A stretch of DNA of 64,000 bases, taken from Hyphomicrobiales bacterium. Its GTDB lineage: Bacteria; Pseudomonadota; Alphaproteobacteria; Rhizobiales; Rhizobiaceae. The number at the start of each line of letters is the position of its first letter. Within the stretch, counting starts at the first letter, position 1. The notes beneath the pieces were generated by a model. The model made no database searches, was not told the DNA's origin, and worked only from the letters and a program-made list of their open reading frames with translations. Where the stretch lies: the NCBI GenBank assembly GCA_900473685.1, contig UCNE01000002.1, positions 186,001-250,000 of the forward strand, in the 5' to 3' direction. Positions 18,609 through 28,102 of this stretch are shown piece by piece. Made by a program: the position numbers and the translations under genes.

Positions 18609-19198
18609 CCCAGCCTCCCCCTATTCAACATCGCCCACTGCAACAGCATGATGGTCTTGCCATCGCAGATTTCGCCGCTGTCGATCATCGCCATGGCGTC
18701 GGCAAGCGGGACTTCCAGAACCTCGATATCCTCATCCTCGTGCGCCGCCCCACCGCCGTCTTCGGCGCGCACCGTCACATCGATGATCGCCGCGAAGAAG
18801 TGCACAGTTTCGGTCACGGCGCCGGGCGACATGAAGGCCTGGAAGACGGGGCGAACATCCGTCACCAGATAGCCCGTCTCTTCCATCACCTCGCGCTTGA
18901 TCGCCTCGGCGGGATGATCGCCGTCGAGCAGCCCGGCGGGTGTCTCCAGCAGCCAGCCGGAATGGCCGTTGAGATAGGTGGGGATACGGAACTGCCGCAC
19001 CAGGATGACACTGTCACGTTTGGGATCATAGAGGAGGATGGTGGCGCCGTTGCCACGGTCATAGACCTCGCGCTTCAGCGTCTTGGTGATGCCGTTCGAG
19101 CCGGTATAGTTGAAGGTGATGTTGCGCAGGTGGTACCAGTTTTGCGAAAGCGTCTCGTCCTTGAGGATCTCGACCTTGGCATTTTCAAATTTCGTCAT
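18605..19198 (-). CDS. Nudix hydrolase, NudK/ADP-ribose pyrophosphatase-like
   Basis: Hydrolyses a nucleoside diphosphate linked to another group; GDP-mannose, ADP-ribose or similar is typical. The Nudix box is complete in the segment GLLDGDHPAEAIKREVMEET followed by GYLV (Gx5Ex7REVxEExGz). Length is 197 residues from the ATG at 19198; a GTG/ATG extension upstream is less family-like. The preceding strand SQNWYHLRNITFNYTGSNG and the PTYLNGHSGWLLETPAG region resemble the NudK subgroup. It converges with the toxin remnant, the stops overlapping by four bases, and starts just before the molybdo-oxidoreductase stop, so it is probably co-transcribed downstream of that gene. Confidence 0.9.
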   Translation of the reverse strand: MTKFENAKVEILKDETLSQNWYHLRNITFNYTGSNGITKTLKREVYDRGNGATILLYDPKRDSVILVRQFRIPTYLNGHSGWLLETPAGLLDGDHPAEAIKREVMEETGYLVTDVRPVFQAFMSPGAVTETVHFFAAIIDVTVRAEDGGGAAHEDEDIEVLEVPLADAMAMIDSGEICDGKTIMLLQWAMLNRGRLG

Positions 19199-19206
19199 CA
19201 GCAGTC

Positions 19207-21321
19207 TCAATCCTTGCGCAGCCATACGTGATTATCGTGGAAAGCAGCCCCACCGTAGGGGGCTGCGGCGTCGGCACCGGTGAGCACATTGATGCCCTCA
19301 CCGTCCAGATGGGCATCATTGGGCCAAAGCCCCTCGGCAATCACCACGCCACGCCGGGCGCCACCGCCGAGTTTCGCGTGCAGGCGGATTTCGCCCCGCT
19401 CGTTGCCGATGCGGACGATATCCCCCTCGGCTACCCCAAGGTCTGCCGCATCCTGCGCATGGATCATCGCTTCGGGGCGAACTTCCTTCTGCAACGAGGA
19501 CGGCGTTTCGGTAAAGGTTGAATTCAGGAAGGACCGCGCCGGCGACGTCGCCAGCCGGAACGGATGCGTCGCGGTCGCCACCTCGATCAGGTTGACATGG
19601 TCGGGAAACTCGGGCAGCAGCGCATGCGGGCCGAAGACGCCGAGCGCCTTTGGCGGCCGGTTCGGCGCCGGTGTTCCGGTCCAATCGGCCTTGAAGCGGA
19701 ACTTTCCGTCCGGATGGCCAAAACCGCCGACGAAATGCGCGGTGTCGAAATCCGGCTGGACATCCAGCCATTTTTCCCGCTTCAGCGCCTCATAGCCGAT
19801 GCCGTAATTGACCAGAATGTGGTCGATATGGTCGCGCTCGTTCAAGCCGAAACCGGGCCTGTCCCCAACCCCGAGCCGCCTTGCCAGTTCCTCGATAACG
19901 AACAGGTTGGTGCGCACGGTCGATGGCGGCTCGACCACCTTGGGGCCGAGCAGGATGTGCTGGTGGCCGCCGCCGCGATAGAGATCGTCATGTTCAAGGA
20001 ACATGGTGGCGGGCAACACGATATCGGCGACCTTGGCCGTGTCGGTCATGAACTGCTCGTGTACGGCGACGAAAATATCCTCGCGCAGAAAACCGCGCTT
20101 TACCAAGCGCTGTTCCGGCGCGACATTGACCGGATTGGTGTTCTGGATCAGCATTGCCGTCACCGGACCGCGATGGCGCAGCGCCTCCGCGTCGCCGGTC
20201 AGCACCCGGCCGATCTGCGACTGGTCGAGCACGCGAATATCCGCATCCAGCATGGCCGAACCGACCAGTTCGCGCTTGTCGAACCGAAAAATATCGTTGT
20301 TGGTATGGAAGGCGCCGCCGCCTTCATGTTGCCAGGAGCCGAGCACCGTCGGTACCGAGGCTGCGGCATGAATGGCGACCGCGCCATTGCGCTGACGGGT
20401 GAACCCATACCCCAGCCGGAAATAGGTTTTGGGCGTGGTGCCGACGAGTTTGCCGAACGCTTCGATCTCGTCGACCGGCAATCCGGTGATGGCAGAGGCC
20501 CATTGCGGTGTGCGCGTCTGCAGATGATTTTCCAGCCCCGCCGGATCATCGGCATATTTTGCCAGGTAGGCGCGGTCGGCATAACCATCACGGAAAGCAA
20601 TGTGCATGACGGCACAGGCGAGCGCCGCGTCGGTGCCGGGCTTCAGCACCAGCCCCATATCGGCCTGCTTGACCGTCGGGTTGTCGTAGATGTCGATGAC
20701 AACGATCTTGGCGCCGCGGTCCTTGCGGGCCTTGATCGCATGGGTCATGACGTTGACCTGGGTCGAAACCGCATTGGTGCCCCAGATGACGACGCAATCG
20801 GATTTCGCCATCTCGCGCGGATCGGGACCGCGCAGCGAACCCGTCGCCATCGCCAGGCCGGTCCAGGCCAGATTGGTGCAGATCGAGCCGAAGAAACCGG
20901 AATATTTCTTGGCGTGACGCAGGCGGTCAATCGAATCGCGCTGCACCTGCCCCATCGTGCCAGCGTAGAAATACGGCCAGACGGCTTCCGAGCCATGCCG
21001 CTGCTCGGCTTTGACGAACGCACCGGCAATCTCGTCCAGCGCATCGTCCCATGACAGCTGTTGCCAGTTGCCATCGCCCTTGGCACCCTTGCGGCGCTGC
21101 GGCATCATCAGGCGGGCGGGATGGTAGATGCGTTCGGAATAGCGGGCGACCTTGGCGCAGATGACGCCCGCCGTATAGGTATTGGCGCTGGCGCCGCGTA
21201 CCCGGCCGATCCGGCCTTCGGGTGTGACATCGACCTCCAGCGCGCAGGCCGAGGGACAGTCGTGCGGACAGACAGTGTGGCCGACGGACTTTTCTGGTTT
21301 TATAGGGGTCGCAACGTTCAT
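19207..21321 (-). CDS. Molybdopterin (bis-MGD) oxidoreductase
   Basis: A 704-residue member of the formate dehydrogenase/DMSO reductase superfamily. The N-terminus carries an Fe4S4 motif CPHDCPSAC with the fourth cysteine in GVICAK. Cofactor-binding blocks follow (VVIWGTNAVSTQVN, IVVIDIYDNPTVKQAD, LIQNTNPVNVAPEQ, TMFLEHDDLYRGGG), and a C-terminal molydopterin dinucleotide-binding domain ends with VRIGNERGEIRLHAK. No signal peptide or Tat motif is present, so it is cytoplasmic. No electron-transfer subunit or dedicated chaperone is encoded nearby; substrate unknown. The ATG at 21321 is preferred to the in-frame 21339 start. Confidence 0.9.
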   Translation of the reverse strand: MNVATPIKPEKSVGHTVCPHDCPSACALEVDVTPEGRIGRVRGASANTYTAGVICAKVARYSERIYHPARLMMPQRRKGAKGDGNWQQLSWDDALDEIAGAFVKAEQRHGSEAVWPYFYAGTMGQVQRDSIDRLRHAKKYSGFFGSICTNLAWTGLAMATGSLRGPDPREMAKSDCVVIWGTNAVSTQVNVMTHAIKARKDRGAKIVVIDIYDNPTVKQADMGLVLKPGTDAALACAVMHIAFRDGYADRAYLAKYADDPAGLENHLQTRTPQWASAITGLPVDEIEAFGKLVGTTPKTYFRLGYGFTRQRNGAVAIHAAASVPTVLGSWQHEGGGAFHTNNDIFRFDKRELVGSAMLDADIRVLDQSQIGRVLTGDAEALRHRGPVTAMLIQNTNPVNVAPEQRLVKRGFLREDIFVAVHEQFMTDTAKVADIVLPATMFLEHDDLYRGGGHQHILLGPKVVEPPSTVRTNLFVIEELARRLGVGDRPGFGLNERDHIDHILVNYGIGYEALKREKWLDVQPDFDTAHFVGGFGHPDGKFRFKADWTGTPAPNRPPKALGVFGPHALLPEFPDHVNLIEVATATHPFRLATSPARSFLNSTFTETPSSLQKEVRPEAMIHAQDAADLGVAEGDIVRIGNERGEIRLHAKLGGGARRGVVIAEGLWPNDAHLDGEGINVLTGADAAAPYGGAAFHDNHVWLRKD

Positions 21322-21406
21322 GGCTTTTCTATATTGCATCGCGAAAGGGTCTCACAGTCCCCTTGGCCATCCATTCAAATATTTCATCGGGACGTAAGGG
21401 ACGCGA

Positions 21407-22273
21407 ATGAATTACCGTCACATCTACCACGCCGGAAACTTCGCCGATGTCCTCAAGCATGCCGTGCTTGCCCGGCTGATCGTCTACATGGCGCAGAAGG
21501 ACAAGGCTTTTCGCGTACTCGATACCCATGCCGGTATCGGCCTCTATGACCTCTCGAGCGAGGAAGCGCAGAAAACCGGCGAATGGGTCGATGGCATCGG
21601 CCGCATTCTCGACACCGATATTCCGGCCAAGGCGAAAGCGATTCTCGAGCCTTATCTCACGGCCATCCGCGACCTCAATCCTGATGGCGGCCTGACGCTT
21701 TATCCAGGATCTCCGAAGCTGACCCGCATGCTGATGCGGCCGCAGGACCGGCTATCGGCAATGGAGCTGCATCCCGACGATTACGAGACGCTGCATCGGC
21801 TGTTCGACGGTGATTTCCAAAGCCGCATCACCGAGCTTGACGGCTGGCTGGCGCTCGGCGCCCATCTGCCACCGAAGGAAAAACGCGGCATCGTGCTGGT
21901 CGATCCTCCTTTCGAGATATCAGGCGAATACGAGCGGCTGGCCGACGGCCTGCACAAGGCTTACCGGCGCTTCTCCGGCGGCACGTTCTGCCTGTGGTAT
22001 CCGCTGAAGCAGGGCGCGCCGATCGCCGAATTCCATGCCGCCTTGCAGGCATTGGAAATCCCGAAAATGCTCTGCGCCGAACTGTCGGTCCGCAGCGACC
22101 GCGACACGACCGGACTTTCCGGCTCCGGCCTGATCATCGTCAATCCGCCGTTCACGCTGAAGGGCGAACTGGATATCCTGCTCCCCTTCCTCAAGGACCG
22201 GCTGAAACAGGATCGCCACGCATCCGCCCGCGCCTTTTGGCTGCGCGGCGAGGAAATGCCGGAGCGCGATTGA
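21407..22273 (+). CDS. rlmJ: 23S rRNA (adenine(2030)-N6)-methyltransferase RlmJ
   Basis: Methylates A2030 of 23S rRNA using SAM. The 288-residue protein starts with the diagnostic MNYRHIYHAGNFADVLKHAVL. It contains the SAM-site motif VLDTHAGIGLYDL and the catalytic DPPFE tetrad region (GIVLVDPPFEISGEY), then FCLWYPLKQ and GSGLIIVNPPFTL near the C-terminus. Length is normal. It diverges from the molybdo-oxidoreductase gene with ~85 bp between starts. Confidence 0.95.
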   Translation: MNYRHIYHAGNFADVLKHAVLARLIVYMAQKDKAFRVLDTHAGIGLYDLSSEEAQKTGEWVDGIGRILDTDIPAKAKAILEPYLTAIRDLNPDGGLTLYPGSPKLTRMLMRPQDRLSAMELHPDDYETLHRLFDGDFQSRITELDGWLALGAHLPPKEKRGIVLVDPPFEISGEYERLADGLHKAYRRFSGGTFCLWYPLKQGAPIAEFHAALQALEIPKMLCAELSVRSDRDTTGLSGSGLIIVNPPFTLKGELDILLPFLKDRLKQDRHASARAFWLRGEEMPERD

Positions 22274-22347
22274 ACGGGGCTTGACGGTCCACCTGCAAGA
22301 GACGCAATCTGGCGGAACCTCGACTGGATGGATGAAGGGAGACGATC

Positions 22348-22782
22348 ATGACACGAATGTTTGTCCCAGCTGTTCTTTTCTGTCTCGCGGCCGCCGCCTG
22401 CAGCACGGCGCAAGCGACGGCGGCCGATTATCCCAGCAGCAACACGGGCTACACTGCTGGCGCTTGCAGCAACCCGGCCGTGCTCGGCTTCATCACGTCC
22501 AATTTCGGCTACAAGGCGACCCATTATCTGAAAACCGATATCGCCATCGCCGATATCCGTGGCACCTACCAGAAACGGCTTGAGCCCCGCGATGAAACCC
22601 ATGTTGTCGAGCGCGAATATTGCCAGGCGACAGCCACCACCACCGATGGCGAAAGCCGGGCGATCTGGTATCTCATCGAGCGGAACTGGGGTTTTGCCGG
22701 CATCGGTTCGAACGTTGAATTCTGCATGAGTGGGCTTGATCCGTGGTATGTCTACGGCGCGCACTGCGCTTCACTAAGGTGA
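22348..22782 (+). CDS. Small exported protein of unknown function
   Basis: A 144-residue protein with a signal peptide (LFCLAAAACSTAQATAADYP). Cleavage at ATA-AD by signal peptidase I looks better than the imperfect lipobox AAAAC. The mature part has four cysteines (GACSN, REYCQ, EFCMS, AHCAS), enough for two disulfides in the periplasm, and a tryptophan/tyrosine-rich C-terminus. AGGGAGA lies before the ATG. I recognise no domain. Its stop overlaps the Shine-Dalgarno of the RNase T2 gene five bases on, so the two are translated together, suggesting a shared periplasmic role. Confidence 0.78.
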   Translation: MTRMFVPAVLFCLAAAACSTAQATAADYPSSNTGYTAGACSNPAVLGFITSNFGYKATHYLKTDIAIADIRGTYQKRLEPRDETHVVEREYCQATATTTDGESRAIWYLIERNWGFAGIGSNVEFCMSGLDPWYVYGAHCASLR

Positions 22783-22787
22783 CATCT

Positions 22788-23540
22788 TTGACTTCACGTT
22801 TTGGCATTGTTGTCACCACCCTTTGTGGACTGTTCCTGCTTGCTGCCTGCAGCGGCGAAAGCGGGGATAACAACGCACAGGTCAAAAAAGACTCCGCGGC
22901 GTCTACCGCCAACACGCCGATCATCGGCACGCCGGGCACGCGTCAGAAAACCCAGGCCGTTCCGCTGGGTAGCGGCTTCGATTTCTACGTCCTGTCGCTG
23001 TCCTGGTCGCCGAGCTGGTGCCTGGAAAACGATCCGTCCGGGCGTTCGATGCAATGCGACCCGGACAACAACCACGGTTTCATCGTCCACGGCCTCTGGC
23101 CGCAGAACGAACGTGGATACCCGGAATTCTGCCGCACGCGGGAATCCGATCGCGTGCCCTATGCCCTTGGACGGACACTGTTCGATATCATGCCGTCGAT
23201 GGGACTGATCGGCCATGAATGGCGCAAGCACGGCTCCTGCTCGGGGCTCAGCCAGAAGGATTATTTTGCGGTTCTGCGCACTGCGCGCGAAAAAGTGGTG
23301 ATACCGCCGGCGCTGCAGTCGGTCGGATCCAGCCAGCGAACAAATGCGGCGCAAATCGAGACGGCACTGACATCGGCCAATCCGGGCCTGCGGCCTGATG
23401 CTCTCGCCGTCACCTGCGCGTCGGGCCGTGTCGATGAAGTCCGCATCTGCTTCAACAAGAATCTGAGCTTCCGCGCCTGCGGCGAGATCGACCGCACCGG
23501 CTGCAATATAAAGAGCCTCGAGCTCCCGGCGACGCCCTAA
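22788..23540 (+). CDS. RNase T2 family ribonuclease, predicted lipoprotein
   Basis: An acid-type endoribonuclease of the T2 family. Both catalytic signatures are intact: CAS-1 HGFIVHGLWPQ and CAS-2 HEWRKHGSCSG. Paired cysteines are as expected in the family. The TTG at 22788 is chosen because AAGGTG lies six bases before it; it gives 250 residues with a lipoprotein signal peptide ending LLAAC, so the enzyme is probably anchored to a membrane in the periplasm. A disordered linker rich in Ser, Thr and Ala follows. The usual RNase T2 is soluble and secreted, so lipid anchoring is a notable variation. Directly downstream of the small exported protein. Confidence 0.88.
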   Translation: MTSRFGIVVTTLCGLFLLAACSGESGDNNAQVKKDSAASTANTPIIGTPGTRQKTQAVPLGSGFDFYVLSLSWSPSWCLENDPSGRSMQCDPDNNHGFIVHGLWPQNERGYPEFCRTRESDRVPYALGRTLFDIMPSMGLIGHEWRKHGSCSGLSQKDYFAVLRTAREKVVIPPALQSVGSSQRTNAAQIETALTSANPGLRPDALAVTCASGRVDEVRICFNKNLSFRACGEIDRTGCNIKSLELPATP

Positions 23541-23581
23541 ATCACCATGGACAATTGACGATCCAACGAAAGAAAGTACGC

Positions 23582-24172
23582 ATGAAAATCTACTCTTCCC
23601 CCACCTCGCCCTATTCCAACAAGGTGCGCATGGCCGCGCGCTATGCCGGCTTTGCTGCAGAAGGCGTCCTCACGGACACCAACGGCACTCCGCACGACCT
23701 GATCGCCAACAACCCGCTCGGCAAGATCCCCACTTTGGTCACCTCCGATGGCAAGGCGATCTATGACAGCCGGGCAATCATGTATTTCATCGACCGCGAG
23801 ACCAAGGGCAAGCTCTATCCGCGCAATGCAGAAAAGCGGACCGACGTGGAAATCCTGGAAGCGCTATGCGACGGGATCTGCGACTGCCTGCTGGCGATCG
23901 TCTATGAAAAGCGCATCCACCCGCCGGAAAAGATCCACCAGCCCTGGATCGACAGACAGTGGGAAAAGGCAGGCCGCGGCCTCGACTATCTCAATGCCAA
24001 CCTGCCGAAGACCGGCGCCAAGCTGCATGCGGGCCATTTCGCGCTCGCCGCCTTGCTGCGTTACATCGAAGTCCGTTTTGCCGGCGAATGGCAGAAGGGC
24101 CGCCCGAAGCTGAAGAACTGGCCGCAGAAATTCGAGAAATTCTTCCCGGACTACGCGCAGTTCAAGGCCTGA
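23582..24172 (+). CDS. Glutathione S-transferase
   Basis: A 196-residue GST: thioredoxin-like N-terminal domain starting MKIYSSPTSPYSNKVRMAAR, with the glutathione-binding cis-Pro segment NPLGKIPTLVTSDGKAIYDSRAIMYFID, then an all-helical C-terminal domain. The TSPYS stretch probably places the activating Ser or Tyr. The substrate cannot be inferred. The start is the ATG at 23582; an upstream ATG at 23555 would add a basic leader outside the fold. Followed by a strong terminator. Confidence 0.92.
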   Translation: MKIYSSPTSPYSNKVRMAARYAGFAAEGVLTDTNGTPHDLIANNPLGKIPTLVTSDGKAIYDSRAIMYFIDRETKGKLYPRNAEKRTDVEILEALCDGICDCLLAIVYEKRIHPPEKIHQPWIDRQWEKAGRGLDYLNANLPKTGAKLHAGHFALAALLRYIEVRFAGEWQKGRPKLKNWPQKFEKFFPDYAQFKA

Positions 24173-24199
24173 TACCCTGCCAACTGACTTTCGAAACGC

Positions 24200-24227
24200 A
24201 AAAAGGCCGGATCGCTCCGGCCTTTTT
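24200..24227. terminator. Bidirectional Rho-independent terminator
   Basis: Twelve-bp perfect stem AAAAAGGCCGGA / TCCGGCCTTTTT around a TCGC loop. The terminal T5/A5 runs serve both strands. It separates the convergent GST and ropB genes. Confidence 0.92.
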
Positions 24228-24247
24228 GTTGTTGACGATCCGATGGA

Positions 24248-24889
24248 TCAGAACTTGACGCCCATACCAACGCGGACGCTGTGCTCGTCGTAACCCGACG
24301 AAACCCGTCCGCCGCCAATGCCGAAATCCTTCGAGCCGTAGTCGGAGTAACGATACTCGACGCGTGCCGTAACGTTGTCGGTCACGAAGGCTTCCGCACC
24401 GGCACCGGCCGTCCAGCCGAGTAGCGTGTTCTTGTCCGAGCCGCCGCCATTGGCCGTTGCCTTGACGCTGGACGCTGCGAGACCGGCCGTACCGTAGACC
24501 AGAACCGGGTTCAGATCGTAGCCGACGCGGCCGCGGACCGAACCGTTGACGCCCTGTTCCATGCGGCGGGCACGGTTGCGGGTGTCGTTGTCGCCGTAGT
24601 TGATATCGGCTTCCGCACCATAAACGATATTGCCGCTCTGCATGTTGTAGCCGCCATAGAGGCCGCCGCCGAAGCCGGCAGCACCACGGCCGCCCGTAGC
24701 GTCATACTCGCCGCGAGCCCAGTTGGCCGTACCACCGACATAGGCGCCCGACCAGTTCTTGACGGCCGGTTCGTTATATTCGGCAGCCGGAGCAGCCGGA
24801 ACTTCGTCGATCGCATCGGCAGCCTGAACGGCGGAGAAGGCGATGAGGGATACGGCAGATGCCATAAGGGTGGTGATGAGAGTACGCAT
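24248..24889 (-). CDS. ropB: Outer membrane beta-barrel protein, RopB/Omp25 family
   Basis: An abundant-type surface protein of 213 residues with a signal peptide (SLIAFSAVQAADA) and a short Pro/Ala spacer. The rest is an OmpA-like eight-stranded barrel: WSGAYVGGTANWARG at the first strand, alternating aromatic/glycine strands such as FGGGLYGGYNMQSGNIVYGAEADINYG, VRGRVGYDLNPVLVYGTAGLA and VTARVEYRYSDYGSKDF, ending in the barrel signal VRVGMGVKF with a terminal Phe. This is the Omp25/Omp31/RopB group of Rhizobiales. AAGGAGA precedes the ATG. A ~300-bp AT-rich region with a folded leader lies upstream. Confidence 0.9.
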   Translation of the reverse strand: MRTLITTLMASAVSLIAFSAVQAADAIDEVPAAPAAEYNEPAVKNWSGAYVGGTANWARGEYDATGGRGAAGFGGGLYGGYNMQSGNIVYGAEADINYGDNDTRNRARRMEQGVNGSVRGRVGYDLNPVLVYGTAGLAASSVKATANGGGSDKNTLLGWTAGAGAEAFVTDNVTARVEYRYSDYGSKDFGIGGGRVSSGYDEHSVRVGMGVKF

Positions 24890-25223
24890 TAAAGTCTCCT
24901 TTACGAACCGATGTTCCGGACCCTCGCGGTCCCAAACTGATACATCGGGAAATTTCTAATTAACCCCGCCCGGTTGATGGAGAAATTGACAATCAAATGC
25001 GGATTCACAAGAGCTAAATTGTGAAATTTTAGAGGCAGAAGCATGGCTAAAATTCGATGTTGCTTCATCGCCACAGGGTAATTATTAACTACAAATCAAT
25101 ATTAACGAAATATATACTATAATCTCTCAAAACAATTCAATTTAGCGCGTTTGCATTAATTTTTCCGAAACGAATGCGTGAGGCCGTTTCGCTATATTGG
25201 CCCGCCTCCTATATCCTTGCAGC
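24890..25223. other. AT-rich intergenic region with structured ropB leader
   Basis: No gene is visible in these 334 bp between the divergent ropB and SDR genes. The central part (about 24950-25150) is strikingly AT-rich for this genome and probably holds the ropB promoter and regulator sites. On the ropB mRNA side, 24908-24914 (CCGATGT) pairs with 24942-24948 (ACATCGG), enclosing a GGACC/GGTCC hairpin at 24918-24932, about 20-60 bases before the start codon. Confidence 0.6.
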
Positions 25224-26018
25224 ATGCAAAAATACGAATCGCACGATGGGACGCCGCGGGCTCCCTTGAAAACGGCCCTGGTGACCGGCGGTGCCAGGCG
25301 CATCGGCAAGGCCATTGTCGAGGATCTGGCCGCGCATGGCTTTGCGGTTGCCATCCACGCCAACACATCGGCGAACGAAGCCGAGGCGCTCGCAGCCGAT
25401 GTTCGCGCACGCGGCGGCAAGGCCGCGGCAATCGTGGCGGACCTTGCCGATACCACCGCCGTGCAGACCGTGATGGAAAAGGCCGTCGCGGCGCTCGGGC
25501 CGATCGGGCTTTTGGTCAACAATGCCTCGCTGTTCAAGAAGGACAGCCTCGCGGACTTTGACGAGACGATCTGGGACCGGCATTTCGCCTTGCATGTCAA
25601 AGCCCCGTCGCTGCTCGCCCGCGATTTCGCGGCGCAATTGCCACGGGAGAACTCCGGGCTCATCATCAATATCATCGATCAGCGGGTCTGGGCTCCCAAT
25701 CCGAGATTTTATTCCTATATGCTATCAAAATCGGCTCTTTTGACAGCAACGAAGACAATGGCCCAGACCCTCGCACCGGCAATCCGCGTCAATGGCATCG
25801 GCCCCGGTCCAACGCTGCCGAACGAGCGGCAGAACACCGCGGATTTCGACACCCAGGTCGCGGCACTGATCCTGAAGCGCGGGCCGCAGCTTGACGAATT
25901 CGGCCGGGCGATCCGGTTCCTGTTCGACACACCGTCGATCACCGGGCAGATGATTGCACTTGACGGCGGCCAGCATCTTGCCTGGGAAACGCCGGATATT
26001 TTGGAGATCGTGGAATGA
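25224..26018 (+). CDS. SDR oxidoreductase, pteridine-reductase-like
   Basis: A 264-residue short-chain dehydrogenase/reductase. The cofactor motif [12 protein letters not shown] has the Arg typical of NADPH-dependent pteridine reductases (FolM/PTR1), and LVNNASLF is the NNAS variant seen in that group. The catalytic YSYMLSK gives Tyr and Lys. A role in reducing dihydromonapterin or folate is therefore plausible but inferred. ATG at 25224 is preferred; a TTG at 25197 would add nine residues. Its stop overlaps the uvrC start (ATGA at 26015-26018). Confidence 0.88.
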   Translation: MQKYESHDGTPRAPLKTALVTGGARRIGKAIVEDLAAHGFAVAIHANTSANEAEALAADVRARGGKAAAIVADLADTTAVQTVMEKAVAALGPIGLLVNNASLFKKDSLADFDETIWDRHFALHVKAPSLLARDFAAQLPRENSGLIINIIDQRVWAPNPRFYSYMLSKSALLTATKTMAQTLAPAIRVNGIGPGPTLPNERQNTADFDTQVAALILKRGPQLDEFGRAIRFLFDTPSITGQMIALDGGQHLAWETPDILEIVE

Positions 26019-28042
26019 ACGGGCGCGTGTCCGGTGATGGCGGCATTCTCTATGATGAAAATGCCAGCGACGACGAAGACCTGATCGAGACGCCGGACGC
26101 GGCTGCGCCAGCGGCTATCGTCGATTGGGCGGAGACCAGCGCCATTCCCGACGGCTTGCGCGGCGCCGACCTGATCCAGGCCTTCGTCAAGCTTCTGCCC
26201 AACAGCCCCGGCGTCTACCGCATGTTCAACGAGGCCGGCGATGTGCTCTATGTCGGCAAGGCGCGAAGCCTGAAGAAGCGCGTCAGCAATTATGCGCAAG
26301 GCCGCCTGCATTCCAATCGCCTGACCAAGATGGTGCGCGAAACCGCCAATATGGAATTCGTCACGACGCGCACCGAGATCGAGGCGCTGCTGCTCGAAGC
26401 CAACCTGATCAAGCGCCTGCGGCCACGCTTCAACGTGCTTTTGCGCGACGACAAGTCTTTTCCTTATATTCTGGTGACGGGCGACAGCCGCGCACCGGCA
26501 CTGTACAAGCATCGCGGCGCGCGCAGCCGCAGGGGCGATTTCTTTGGCCCCTTCGCGTCGGCCGGCGCCGTCGGCCGCACCATCAACTCCCTGCAGCGCG
26601 CCTTTCTGCTGCGCACCTGTACCGACAGCGTCTTTGAAAGCCGCACCCGCCCCTGCCTGTTGCATCAGATCAAGCGCTGCGCCGCCCCCTGCACCCATGA
26701 AGTCAGCGACGCCGATTATGCCGAGCTCGTCACCGAGGCAAAGGACTTCCTGTCGGGCAAGAGCCAGGCGGTCAAGGCAACGATCGCGGCGGCGATGAGC
26801 GAGGCCTCAGAAAACCTCGATTTCGAGCGTGCCGCCCTTTACCGCGACCGGCTGGCTGCGCTGTCGCATGTCCAGAGCCACCAGGGCATCAACCCGTCCA
26901 GCGTCGAGGAAGCCGATGTCTTCGCCATCCATCATGAAGGTGGCGTCTCCTGCATCCAGGTGTTCTTCTTCCGCACCGGCCAGAATTGGGGCAACCGCGC
27001 GTATTTCCCCAAGGCCGATCCGACGCTCACATCCGCCGAGGTGCTCAGCGCCTTCCTCGCCCAGTTCTATGACGACAAACCCTGTCCCCGGCAGCTCCTG
27101 CTCTGCGAGACGGTCGAGGAGCAGGAACTGCTCGGCGAGGCACTCAGCGAAAAGTCAGGCTACAAGGTCGCCATTCATGTGCCCCAGCGTGGCGAGAAAA
27201 AGGATCTGGTCGATCACGCCGTCGCCAACGCCCGCGAGGCGCATGGCCGCAAGCTCGCCGAAACCGCCTCGCAATCGCGGCTGCTCGATGGTTTCGCCAC
27301 GACATTCAAGCTCGAGCGCATACCGCGCCGTATCGAAATCTACGATAACTCGCACATCATGGGCACCAATGCGGTCGGCGGCATGGTGGTGGCGGGGCCG
27401 GAAGGCTTCGTCAAAGGCCAGTACAGAAAATTCAATATCAAGTCGACCGACATCACCCCCGGCGACGATTTCGGCATGATGAAGGAAGTGATGACACGGC
27501 GGTTTTCACGCCTGTTGAAGGAAGAGGGAAAACCCGACCGCAGCGTCGAGATCGCCGAAGACGCCGCCTTCCCGGCCTGGCCGGACGTTATCCTGATCGA
27601 CGGTGGCCAGGGCCAGATGACGGCGGTTCGTGCCATCCTGAAGGAACTGGATATAGAGGATTGTGTGGTTGCCATCGGCGTCGCCAAGGGTGTCGACCGC
27701 GAAGCCGGCCGCGAGCGCTTCTTCCCGCCGGCGGGCAGCCGTGACGGCTTTTCGCTGCCGCCGCGCGATCCCGTGCTCTACTTCATCCAGCGCATGCGCG
27801 ACGAGGCGCACCGGTTTGCCATCGGCTCACACCGGGCGCGGCGCAAGAAGGAAATGATCAAGAACCCGCTCGACGAGATCGGCGGCATCGGCCCAACGCG
27901 CAAGCGCGCCCTGCTGCATCATTTCGGCACCGCCAAGGCCGTATCCCGCGCCGGGATCAACGACCTGATCGCCGTCGATGGCATTTCGGAGGCGGTAGCG
28001 CGGCTGGTCTACGATCATTTCCACGAGGATGGCGCGAAATAG
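26015..28042 (+). CDS. uvrC: UvrABC excinuclease subunit C
   Basis: Makes the two incisions flanking DNA lesions in nucleotide excision repair. At 675 residues it has an acidic, disordered N-terminal extension of ~50 residues, then the GIY-YIG nuclease ([22 protein letters not shown]), a cysteine cluster ([15 protein letters not shown]), the UVR domain ([19 protein letters not shown]), the RNase H-like nuclease domain ([29 protein letters not shown]) and C-terminal helix-hairpin-helix motifs ([17 protein letters not shown]). Coupled to the SDR gene by a four-base overlap. Confidence 0.97.
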   Translation: MNGRVSGDGGILYDENASDDEDLIETPDAAAPAAIVDWAETSAIPDGLRGADLIQAFVKLLPNSPGVYRMFNEAGDVLYVGKARSLKKRVSNYAQGRLHSNRLTKMVRETANMEFVTTRTEIEALLLEANLIKRLRPRFNVLLRDDKSFPYILVTGDSRAPALYKHRGARSRRGDFFGPFASAGAVGRTINSLQRAFLLRTCTDSVFESRTRPCLLHQIKRCAAPCTHEVSDADYAELVTEAKDFLSGKSQAVKATIAAAMSEASENLDFERAALYRDRLAALSHVQSHQGINPSSVEEADVFAIHHEGGVSCIQVFFFRTGQNWGNRAYFPKADPTLTSAEVLSAFLAQFYDDKPCPRQLLLCETVEEQELLGEALSEKSGYKVAIHVPQRGEKKDLVDHAVANAREAHGRKLAETASQSRLLDGFATTFKLERIPRRIEIYDNSHIMGTNAVGGMVVAGPEGFVKGQYRKFNIKSTDITPGDDFGMMKEVMTRRFSRLLKEEGKPDRSVEIAEDAAFPAWPDVILIDGGQGQMTAVRAILKELDIEDCVVAIGVAKGVDREAGRERFFPPAGSRDGFSLPPRDPVLYFIQRMRDEAHRFAIGSHRARRKKEMIKNPLDEIGGIGPTRKRALLHHFGTAKAVSRAGINDLIAVDGISEAVARLVYDHFHEDGAK

Positions 28043-28043
28043 A

Positions 28044-28075
28044 AATGGCGGCGGGCATCATGGCCCGCCGCCATT
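28044..28075. terminator. Strong hairpin between convergent uvrC and the hydrolase gene
   Basis: A 13-bp perfect stem AATGGCGGCGGGC / GCCCGCCGCCATT with a six-base loop, immediately after the uvrC stop. There is no T run, so it may rely on Rho or serve mainly to stabilise mRNA 3' ends. Confidence 0.6.
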
Positions 28076-28102
28076 GCACTCCAGAACGACATCAAGCGGT
28101 GG

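Noticed and set aside
19564-21054. 496-codon open frame on the plus strand
   Set aside because: Antisense to the molybdo-oxidoreductase, which has clear Fe-S and cofactor motifs.
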